Part shown: in pieces, positions 27,901-39,900 of the stretch | Position numbering within the stretch: position 1 is the first letter of the stretch | Layout of the letters: the number at the start of each line of letters is the position of its first letter | From: Atherix ibis | Taxonomy: Eukaryota; Arthropoda; Insecta; Diptera; Athericidae | DNA length: 64,000 bases | Direction: 5' to 3' | Assembly (NCBI GenBank): GCA_958298945.1 | Contig: OY282607.1 | Coordinates: 53,483,020 to 53,547,019, forward strand | Made by a program: the position numbers and the translations under genes | Notes under the pieces: model-generated | What the model saw: the letters and a program-made list of their open reading frames with translations, nothing else | What the model was told of the DNA's origin: nothing | Database searches by the model: none

Positions 27901-30900
27901 AAAATTTCAAATCTACAAAATCAATGTTTTTTTTACAAATTGGGGAAAAAATCTATTTAAAAAAATTAAAAAATCAATTTTAATATAAGATGCTTTGTTC
28001 TGTTTATATTAGAAACTATACTTTTACCAGGTGTATAAGCTTAAATCCGCTGTTTTTTTTGTCAAAAAAAAATGTTTTTTTTTCAAAGAAAGCAAAAACA
28101 AATTTATTCAAAGTATTTGCCCTCGCTAGCTACACATTTTTCCTATTTCTCAGGCAATTTGTGGATACCACGCCAAAAAAATTCCTTCTCTTTCGAGGCA
28201 AACCCCTCATCAAACCATTTTCGGACGTCTTTGTAAGAATCGAAGTGCTGCTCAGCGAGCTCGTGGCCCATCGACGAAAACAGGTGATAGTCGGAAGGGG
28301 CCAGGTCTGGTGAATAAGCGGGGTGGGGTAGCACCTCCCAGTTGAGTCGTGTGCGATGGTGCGTTGTCGTGGAGGAAAATCAGCTTGTCATGTCTTTGTT
28401 GATAATCCGTCCTTTTTTCGCGCAGAGCACGGTGAAATTTTATCAGTTGTTGGTGGTAGCGGTGGACATTGACAGTTTCACCAGGTTTCAACATTTCATA
28501 GAAGACAATACCCTGCTGATTCCACCAAACGTACAGCATCGTCTTCCGTCCGAAGCGATTTGGTCTTGGGGAAGATGTTGATGGTTGGCCGGGATCAACC
28601 CACGATTTCTTGCGTTCAGGATTCTCGAAATATATCCACTTTTCATCGCCTGTCACAATCCGATGCAGGAACGACTTTCTTTTTTGTCTGGCGGGCAAGA
28701 TTTCGCATGTGTTTTGGCGTCGCTCCATCTGCATATCGTTCAATTCATGCGGCACCCATTTTCCGATCTTTTCAATCTTCCCCATAGTACGCAGACGCAT
28801 GGAAATGGCTGGTTGAGTAACACCCGATTGCGCCGCGAGCATTTTTTGCGATTGGGTATCGTCTTCGTCATAAGAGCCTGCAATTGATGGTCCTCAACCT
28901 TCCTAGGCAGATTTTCAGTCTTCTTGTCCCACAAGTCAAAATTGCCGTCTTTGAATCGACGAAACCAATCTCGGTACGTTCTTTCCGATAAAGCACTGTC
29001 ACCATAGGCCTCCATAAGCATTCGATGCGATTCGGCAGTCGATTTTTTCAAATTGAAGCAGAAAAGCAGAGCTTCTCGCATATGGTATGCTCTTTTTCTG
29101 GCACAAAACTAGACATGATCAAAGGGAATATGTATGTTGTTGTACGAAATTGCTAACAATGTGCACTGATTAATACACTGCTTTTCTGCTTCAATTTGAA
29201 AAAATCGACTGCCGAATCGCATCGGCAGATGTCAAAATCATAAAAAAAAGTATGGCGTGCCCATGGTAGCTTAATACGCTCACTCACGCCATCTATGACC
29301 AAACATTGGATTTAAGCTTATACACCTGGTATTTAAGATTTAATATGCCAAAATTACTCTATTATTAATTTATTTAACTAAAGAATTGATAAGTTGATGG
29401 CTTGGTCAATTGGTGGATTAGTACGACATTCTTTAGAATTTAACTGAGATGATATTCGAATTTATATCAAACATGTTCCAATTTTATATACTCTCAAAAT
29501 ACACAACTTTGATGACTTTACATTGAAAATACACAAATTCGATGTAGGTACTCGTAATTCGGAATCTTCATTAGAAATTTAATTCAATCAGAAACTCAAT
29601 TGTATTTGTTGCTCGTATATTTTTAAGAGTTAGTAACTTTCTGTAATGAGTAATTTCTTTGAATAAAAGGAAAATTTAATAGGTAAATCATTCTACTATA
29701 ATTCTTATGTAGAAAAACGAGACTTCCCAAAACGTTACCACTGTTGCTTTAAGCTCTATTTTTGAATATATTAAATACTCATCTATAAATGTAGGACGTT
29801 ACAAAGATAAGTTCAAAACTTTATTGAAAAATAATTTTGGATGTAAATAAAAGACAGTGGCTTGGTTTATCAAAATCATTTAGGCAGACTTCAAAATTAT
29901 GTCTGCTATTTTGATGATATTTTTCAACACGCTTTCACATATTTCTGGGATAATTTCATTAATCTCATTGTGTATGTTTTCTTCAAGTTGTTCAATTATC
30001 TCCAGTCGGTTAGCGAGACCTTACCTTTTAAGTATCATCACAGAAAGAAATTAGGATCGATTAAATCAGGAAAGTGAGGTCGTCAATCAGTATCACCACT
30101 TTTCGACGTGGCGCCATCCTATTGGAACTACATGTCGCCCAAGCGCAGATTGATCCAATTTGCAAATGAAAAAGATATGTATCATCTATCTCTCTATATT
30201 GCTCACAAGTCCATATACACAGGTTTTTCGTGAATTACTTCTAGATTTTCATGTATCCACAAGTGGCTATTTTAATTATTAACGAAGCCGATTAAGTGAA
30301 ACTGCGCTTCGTTACTCATTATCAATTTCCTGTAAAAATCAGAATCTTGTCTATGAAGCTGTAAAACATTTATACAAAAATAAAATCAAATATAAAAGCA
30401 AAATTCTTGTACGCAATTTTTTATGTAGGTTTTCGGACTTAAAGCTGTAATATTCTCGGTTGACTGTCTGCTTCTTAGATTGCCAGGCTTCGTTCTAAAC
30501 AATGCAATTTGTAAACACGTTAATAAGACTGCATTTTTCACGTACATTTCTGATTGTCACGATAATTGGTAAAATACTTTCGTAAAATATTTTTACAATA
30601 ATGATATGTTGTGTGAAAGGTTATAACGATCCATTTTAATATTTCCGTGCCGAATCTCTACGACTGTCAAATATCAACTGAGCAAATGATAGCTAAGCAA
30701 TTCACGAATTCGTAATTAGATGAACTCCCGCGCCTACAACAGGTGGTCCTATCCTGCTAAAATCATGTATCATCAAAATCCATGACATTCAAATAAGGCT
30801 GCAAAAAGCCCACTATCATTTCATAATAGCAGTCAGTATTTATAGAAACTACGTTTTGGTGCTTATTTTTTAAGCACAATCACTCCACAAGCACGTAACT

Positions 30901-33900
30901 ATCTCTTCTTTGACTAATCACAATTTGTTCGTTACAAAACATAACCAAGCAGAACGCTAACAACCTAAATATAAAATTGGCGCACAAATTTTAATATTAT
31001 ATTTGTTTTGGGACATTTTTTAAAAGCGATTCAATTATCTTATAACTCTTTAGAATTTTCTGTTAAATCGTTTATTTTATCATTGAAAGGTTTTATGTTA
31101 TTTTCGGAATATTACAAGGACTCTTCCTTAAATATAATTAAAAAAATCCTGGCGCTATCTAACACATATTTCTCGAGTAATTAAATTGGTTTCTTGTTAT
31201 TTAAAAAATCAGTAGAAAAATTTAATTTGTAAAGAATTTCTTTAAAAAAGAATATGACCTACTGAAAGATTTTCTCTTTTATATACATACTTGTATTTTG
31301 CGATTTTCAGTTCTTTGTTGAAATTTTTTTAGCATCTTCTTTTTTAATCAATTCGCAAAAAATTAACCAATTTTATTTAATTAATAAAGAAATTGTTTAA
31401 AATGGAAGCAATGAGTCTAGATTAATCTTTAATGAAAGGACATGGATTTTATTTAAATATTCTTTTATGATAATATCGTTTGTCGATTTTTAAATTTAAC
31501 TGATTGTATTTTTTATTTTTTATATATATCTAATGCAAAATAAGAAATTTTTATATTATTTAGGCTCTACGAAAATGATTTAAAGTTTACTACTTATTTA
31601 TGCTATAATTTTCAATCAATCGAAGTGATGAGGTGTGGTGTGGCCATTTGGAGAAAGTCGCCTTCGTGACTTTTGAACTAAGAATCTAAGATCATAAATC
31701 ATGGACTACTATTATATTTTAGACTATTATAAAATTTTTCAACAAAGTAGAGATGTTCGTATTTTGTTGCGGCGCCTTCACTGAACATATGTAGTTGAAA
31801 AATTGAAAAGCTTCTTCTCACTAAAAGATATACTTCGAAAATGTTGTAAATTATAAAAGCAGACTTTCGAAAATGTAGTAAATTACAATAGCCCAGTCGA
31901 GTTTCTGAACCTCTAACACATAAAAAAAATGGCAATTTTGACTCCAATTATCTTCACCTTTATGAGTTTTAATCATAAACCGAGTCCGTGCCGTATCCAC
32001 AGAGAGGAAGACCAACACACCAAATCCACTTTCAATTAAATTAAGATCACATGGTACATCGTGTTTTTGTAAATTATCAATTACAAATAAATGTGAACTT
32101 ACGTTTGGACAAGACTATGGCTAGTTTGCTATTAAAAAACTCCGTGCCTAAAAAAAGGAGAAGGTGATAAAAAAAGAAGATTTTTGCTTTCGAATGACGA
32201 TAGATTACAATCGATATTAAACTTGCACCTTAGAATTAGTCTCGAGTGTCTACAATTAACAAACAAATTGAGTTTTGTTTACTTTTTAAGATAAGGTTCT
32301 TATAAGATTTCAAAAGATTTATTAAATAAGTTAAAATATCTTGTTAAATAGTTTGATGGCCTGGCGCCATAAAGTGGCCACTGCTAGATGACTTAGAAAC
32401 TTTATGTGCAAATAATACTTTACTAATCTGGGAACGTTTTGATCAGAGAAAAATAAAGTTCTCTTGAATTTGGCATTCAAATGCAATGCCAAATTCAATC
32501 GAATTTTATTTTATTTTATTTTATATACTATGTATCACATTTTATTTATCTGCTTATTACATACTAAATAACAATTTTTTTTGTTTCCAGGGTTATCGTA
32601 ATCCAATGATGTCTGATGAATTAGCTCATTTGGTGCCAGCCAGCTTACAAGGCAAAGAAGACATACTGTTTGGAAATCTTCATGAGCTGTACACCTTTCA
32701 TAATGATATCTTCCTTAAAGATTTGGAAAATTGCATTTCAACAACTGAATTAGTTGCTCTCTGCTTTGTACAAAGGGTAAATTGAAATAAAAGATAAACT
32801 ATTTTATCGTCAAATAAACTATTTTGAAAAAATAAAAATAAAACTAATTGACACTTATTTTTAATCATTTGTAGAGGGATACCTTCTACAGATTATATTC
32901 ATTCTACTGCCAAAATATTCCGCGTTCAGACAGACTGCGAGAAACCTTGGTCGACACCCACCTGTTCTTACAAGAATGTCAGAAGAGACTAGGTCATAAA
33001 CTTCCGCTGGCCGCTTACCTGTTAAAGCCAGTACAGAGGATAACCAAGTATCAACTTTTGCTCAAGGATCTATTACGATTTAGTGATAGCGGGACATGTG
33101 CAAAAGAATTGCAAAAAGCACTTGACTGTATGTTGATCGTATTGAAATGTGTTAATGACTCAATGCACCAAATAGCAATAACAGGATTTCCAGTAAGTCA
33201 ATGAATTTGTTTTACCTTTTAAAATTTACCTTAATACTCTCAATACCGAATTTGCGGAGTATTTGTTGAGAGCCTATACATTTTCAGATTCAACAAATGA
33301 ATTTTCTATGTCCGATTTGTAATTTAATCGAATTTATTCTTAAGCAGTTGTTATTAAATTATTTGTTATGTTATTCTAGGCGGATCTATCACAACAAGGC
33401 GAACTACTCTTGCAAGATTCTTTCCAAGTTTGGACAGAAAGCAAGAAAGATATTCGATTAAGATTGAAACCACAGCAGCGGCATATATTTTTATATCAAA
33501 AAGCGATGCTATTTTGTAAGCAAGGTTCAAAAACGGGTCATAATAAGAGCACTTATCAGTTCAAACATTATCTAAAGGTGAGCAATTTTGTTCAGATTCA
33601 ATATGAAAAATGGACGGAATATTTTTTTACTAAATATTCTCTTCTTTCAGATGTCTCAAATAGGGTTAACAGAATCTGTACGTGGAGATACGAAACGTTT
33701 CGAAGTTTGGTTACAAGGTCGGCAAGAAGTTCATACACTTCAAGCGCCAACTGAAGATATCAAAAAGAAATGGGTTGCCGAAATAAAGAGGGTTCTTCTT
33801 AATCAACTCGAAGAGCTGAAGGGTGAAAAAGCTAAACAATATGGTATGAACCATAAGCCTTTGCGACAAGCTGCTTCTTGGGATACGCCACCATCAGCAA

Positions 33901-36900
33901 TCTCTACACCACAACGTACTCTCAGTTGCGACACCAGCGAATCGAATCGAAACTCAAATGGCAGTGACGACTGCCCATCACAAATCCCAGGAATAAGTTG
34001 CTCGTCATCAGAACGTGACAATCAAGATGTTAGTGGTTGGAGTTCAGATTATTCGAACAGTGAAGATGAATTATCGATGATTGAAGACAACAGCATACCG
34101 GTAAGTCGACATAATATCGAAAACACATAATACTATTAGTTTGAATATGGTTGGTGACGTAATTATTTCCCTCCTTATCTAATAGAGTTTAAATATTTGA
34201 TTTGACGATAAAAAATACTTTGAAGGGCATTTACCAGTATTTAAGCTCAAATAATTATTCTTTAATATGTATTTTAATTAATATGGATTGGGATTCATTT
34301 CAATGTAAATATTAAATATTGGACTGGTTCATCTCTTACTCATAAAGTTACTTACACCGTAACTTAGGTAATGGCTAGAAAAATATTTCTTTCGGTCAAA
34401 ACTCTCTATTCTTCCGATCACCCAATACTTAACATAATATTCATAGTTAATATTCTACGCTAAGCAGTTTCTTTTGCTTTTATAAGTTAGCAATCTAATT
34501 TGTCTAATTTCTTTATATTCCTTTTATTGATAATTTCTACTTTTTTACTTATAAAAATGTGGAGTCTTGAGTAAACCCATAGAAAAACAGCGATCGGCGT
34601 TAAGACACAAGGACGAGGTAATCATTCAACGGCACCTTGAGGAGATATCACGTGATCAGAAAATGCCATCATCAACTGTGCAAAAAGTGGGGAATCCGGT
34701 CTAGACCTGCTCAATTAAACATTCGAATTCGCCCTTCCCAACATAACTTATTCCATCTAGGCTGACTACATCGCTGTATCCGATGGTAGCAACTATTTAG
34801 TAGTTTTTTGCGAAGTATACATGAGGATTGGTAAGAGGCAGGTATCTGTTCAGCAGTACCTAATATATATTTGGGTTAAATATTGCCAGCGAACAAATTT
34901 AGACTGATTAAAAGTAGGGGTCTGTTAGCTGTCAACGAAAGGAATCTACTTTGTTAGCACCTAACAAACCCTGACAGACCCCCATTTGCGGCTGTTACTA
35001 AGTTCCTAATAGCCGACATACCCCTATTGTTATAGCTATAGGTTCCGATTTCTTGACGTAGGCAATCGACAAAATAACTCTCGTATAAGACTTTTTGATC
35101 GTATCTGGTAAGCATGGTAACTCAAGAGTCTCAAATTATTTTCATTAGGGCCAGATTAAAGAAAATAAGCAAGATTGAGTCTTTTTAAAACTTGATGGTT
35201 ATTTAACTGTATGGCTATGTAGCTTAGTTCTGTTGAAACCATAACCATCCATTTAATTTACCCTATAAAAGTTCACTTATCATCTTTCGATAATAATATC
35301 CCATTGATAGTAATATTCTTGTTCTAAGAAATAAAATAAAATGGCGCCAAATTTAAAACTCATACAAACTTTTGATGAATTGTCTGCAAGCGCACCCTTT
35401 AGGACTTTGAGTTTAAATAAATTACCGTAAAATCTACTTATTTATTTATTTTTCCTCTAAAAAAATATACCTCGATTACTGAGTGTATATTTTTTTCCAG
35501 TATTTAAATTAAATAGTTCCCAATGTGAAGAGATTTCTTCTTGTTCGAATTAGTATGATGTCTGAATTATTTTTTAATTATAAACTTATTGACGAACCAG
35601 TTAATTATAAATAGCCCAATAAAAAAAAATCAGAAAGGAGAGGAATAATTATGGGTCCAACTAATTACTTATTCTTAATAGAAGAAATTTCACCAAAAAA
35701 AAAATGTTTTTCCGTTTAATTTAAATTTATACCAAATTTAATTTGTTTCTTTTTATTTACAAAGAAAAAAAAACGAAAATTAACTACAATATAATTAATA
35801 TTTAAATTTGTCATATTGTTTAAATTTTTCCATTTTTATCAAATTATATTATGTATTATTATAATTATTGTTATTATATTTTTTATGAAAAATTTAGTTT
35901 TATGAAATAATTAAAATTAGTTGATTTTAGCGTATTTATTGGGACGGTCTGGTATATCCTTTATTGCTGTTTTTTTGATCACATTATTTCTAATTTCATG
36001 GTTTTTCTGTTAATTTTAATATGTTTTTTTTTCATTTTTTTCATTTTCTTCTTGTATTTATACGTCATACATAATTGTGTCCATATAATCGAAACTACAA
36101 AACTATGGACCGACCATTACCACTACCACTACTATTGCCACTACCATTGCTACTATAACTTCTGCTACTACTACTACTACGACTGCCAATAAAGCCGGCT
36201 GTCAATATTCTTACCCAATGGTCTATTGATGATTCGTGCGCACGCGTCGCTAAATCGAATTCCACTTTTTATGTTTCTGTTGAGTAATTAACAAGAACAA
36301 CATAATTAAAAATAAATCATTGAAAATAATGAAGTAAGGAGAAAAGAAAAATACTAAAAATAATGTTAATAAATTAATACCAAAAAAAAAACACGAATGA
36401 TGAAAACCCCAACGGAAATGCAAGAGAATACATTTTTTTGAGGTTAAGCTATCTTTAAAATAAGAATAGAAAAACAAAATCAAATTGTGATATGTACGTG
36501 ACTATAGCGAAAAAACTGCTTTTTTCTCATAGACTAAAAATTATGTGATTACTATTAGTGTAGAAAAAGAACTTATTTTTAAATATCGGTAAGAAAAACT
36601 TAGACCATCTTAAAAAAGAAAAAGTCAACAGAAAAAAACATATGAAGAAGAATCGTAAATAAATTATTTCTTAATGAAAACAAACCAAAAGAAATAAATA
36701 TAAAAAAAACGCTATAATATTTAATCGATACAAAATGAAGGATTAATAAAAAGTGGAAATTTTGGCGAGAAGCGTGATTTTGGCCGATGATTCAGTCGCC
36801 CACGTTGAAAATATTTTCATTCCGTAAGTTATTATTTTTACTTCAAATTAACGAAAAAATATTTTCAGTTTGTGTTTAGCTTATTTATTGTTTTCATTTC

Positions 36901-39900
36901 TATTCTGTACTAAATTTTTTTAAATTATTCTTTTATTTCTATTACTAATTAATAACATTATTCATTTTTCAACAATATATTTTTTACCAATTAATATGAT
37001 TTATCATTCATTTGTTTTACTAAAACACTAAAAAAAAATAATGGTAAATTTTTAATATTACACCGAAAAAAATAAAATAATATGACTAACACAATAACAC
37101 AACACAGTTGGCTTAGTAACACAAATCCTTTGACTCTTTCTCTTCCTTTTTTTCTATTAGTAATATTTATTATTAAGTTACGAATATCGTTTTTTTTTAA
37201 TAATTGCGACTTGTATTAGAGTGTCTGCAATATCCAAAGATGAGAAAATTTATGGAAATAATGAAATTTGGTTGTTGAAAAACGTTTTGTTTTATGGCAG
37301 GATCAAATTATATTAAACAAAATTGTTAGCCTTGTTAAGGCTACAAAAACTTTTTGGAAATAATTCCAATTCATAAATACACAAATTCAGGTTGTTCTGA
37401 GGAAATTGATCCTTTTTTGCATCAATTTTATTTAATTTTAATACCTTAATGTTATCTTCTTCAGAGTAGTTTGCTATAGCGGCGAAGGCGTGGTTTCCAC
37501 TATTCATAGCAGTGCCATAAGACTTCAACTGGAATTGCGTTCAGCTTCTTGGTTACACTCCTCGGGATGTTTTAGACAGTACCAAGATGACGTCCTTAAC
37601 GAAATGATTTTTTGATCAAAACATTATTTTTAGTATACGAGGGTCATTCAACAAGTACTTAGCCTACAAAAGAAAAATGAAAATTTTGGAAAGGTGGCAA
37701 TTTATTTTTCCACATACGTGTAATCTCCTTCAAGCTCGATACACTTGGCCCAGCGATGCTCTAACTTTTTTAACCCGTCCAAAAAATACATTTTCTCGAG
37801 GAAAGCAAAATAGGCCTCCGTGGCGACGATGACCTCCTCATTCGACCCAAATCTATTCCCGGCGAGTGATTTTTTCAGGTTTGGAAACAAAAAGTAGTCA
37901 CAGGGGGCCAAATCTGGAGAGTACGGTGGATGGGGCAGCAATTCGTAGCGCAATTCGACCAATTTGGCCATGGCGACGGCGGAGGTGTGAGCCGGCGCGT
38001 TGTCGTGGTGGAACAGCACTTTTTTCTTCGCAAAGCGGGGCCGCTTTTTCTTCAATTCGACGTCAAATCGGCCCAATAAGTCAGCATAGTAGCGCCCCGT
38101 GATTGTTTTACCCTTCTCGAGGTAATCGATGTGGATCACACCTTGTGAATCCCAGAACACGGTGGCCAACACCTTTCCGGCCGATCGAACAGTCTTCGCC
38201 TTCTTCGGAGCACGTTCGCCGGGTGAAGTCCACTGTTTGACTGTTCCTTGGTCTCTAATGTGTACCAGTGAATCCATGTTTCATCGACGGTCACGAAACG
38301 ACGCAAGAACTCCGCTGGATTGCACTGAAACAGCGCCAAACACGTCGCCGATGTGGTCTCACGGTTGCGCTTGTTTTCCGGTGTGAGCAAACGCGGCACC
38401 CATCGCGCCGACAGCTTTCTCATGCCCAGTTCTTCGTGTAGAATATGATGCACCGTTCCTACTGCGATGCCCACAGTCTCAGCTTACTCCTGAACCTTCA
38501 ATCGACGGTCTGCCAACACGAGATCGTGGACTTTTTTAACGTTTTCCTCCGTAGCAGCCGTTTTCGGGACACCTGGGCGTGGCTCATCAAAAACCGACGT
38601 GCGGCCACGAACAAACTCGTTGAACCAATTCTTGACGGTCGCCATCGAAGGAGAAGAGTCACCATACACAGCATCCAAGCTATCTTTGATTTCGCTGCGC
38701 GTTTTCCCTTCCAAAAACAAGACTCTAATCACAGAACGATATTGTTCTTTTTCCATTTTTGTGCAACCGACCGACACGCTCGCTTTCAAAGGCTCTCAAA
38801 ACAAAACTAATAGAGGGAATCGACTGAAACTTTGACAGTAGGCTACTTAAAAATGTACTGCACGATGGTAAATTTCTTTTGTGACAGCAGTTCCATCGGG
38901 CGGTGAGGCTAAGTACTTGTTGAATGACCCTCGTAAAGCTTGTTGATGGAGATGTCTGTGTTATAAGGGAAAAAAACCTTTTCTGAGCATTTCATGAAAA
39001 TTCTTAATAAAAAAATAAAATTAATTTTATAATTATGTCCTTGGAAAATTCCAGGTTTTTTACAGTTTTCGATGTTGGAGGTTTCACTGAGCGAGGCTCG
39101 CTTTCCATTGCTTCCCGGGTTACCAAAAATAATTTAGGCTACCAATAAACTTGTACTCTCAATGAGGAGTGTTCCTCATAGAATCGATCCAACTTTACGT
39201 AAAGCAAACTCTCGGATTCAACAAGGTTTATCGAGAGTTAGCTTTACGTAAACGTGCAGGCATATCGTTGAGACAAATTCCTCTCCAAAAGAAAAACATA
39301 ACTTTATCACGCTCTATAGGGTTTCGTTGTGCAGTTACCGGAAGAGTTTGAAAATTGTGCTGCGCATCTAGGAGAGACTATCGTATAATCCAGTGATGCA
39401 ACTCCCATTACTTTTATAATATTTTGTTTTTAAAAAAAGAATTAATATACGACAGATACGTTGACAAAGTTCTGGTCTGTTTCTAAAATTCATCCAACGA
39501 TTTTGTTAAATAAATGCAGATAGCTTTGTTTCGAACAGAAAATGATATCTCTGACAATTACAACTTTCGGACGCTCCCTTCGATTCGAAAAGTTTCAGAA
39601 ATTCGCGGATTCAAAAAACTAAACACAATTTTGATTAGTTTATTAATTGTATACCCATTATGCTTCATTCAATTTTTATATTCTGTTAGCATTTTCCTTG
39701 CATTTGATTTCAGTTTGAACAATCCTATTATAAGAAATGACATCAAAAATGACAAAATATTGAGTTGTTATGAAAGTTATTTCGTTCCATTATCCTGTTA
39801 GAACACTATACTTTTCCTATTGACCAATTCTGGCCTTTTTTCTTTAAGTGAATTTGTCCAAATGATAACAGTACACTTCAGAATTGATCCTTGTGTTGCG

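Noticed and set aside
32486..32590. ATG-like extension upstream of the DH exon 32591-32776
   Set aside because: The acceptor TTTCCAG at 32590 and frame continuity with the exon at 21287 show that this is intron.
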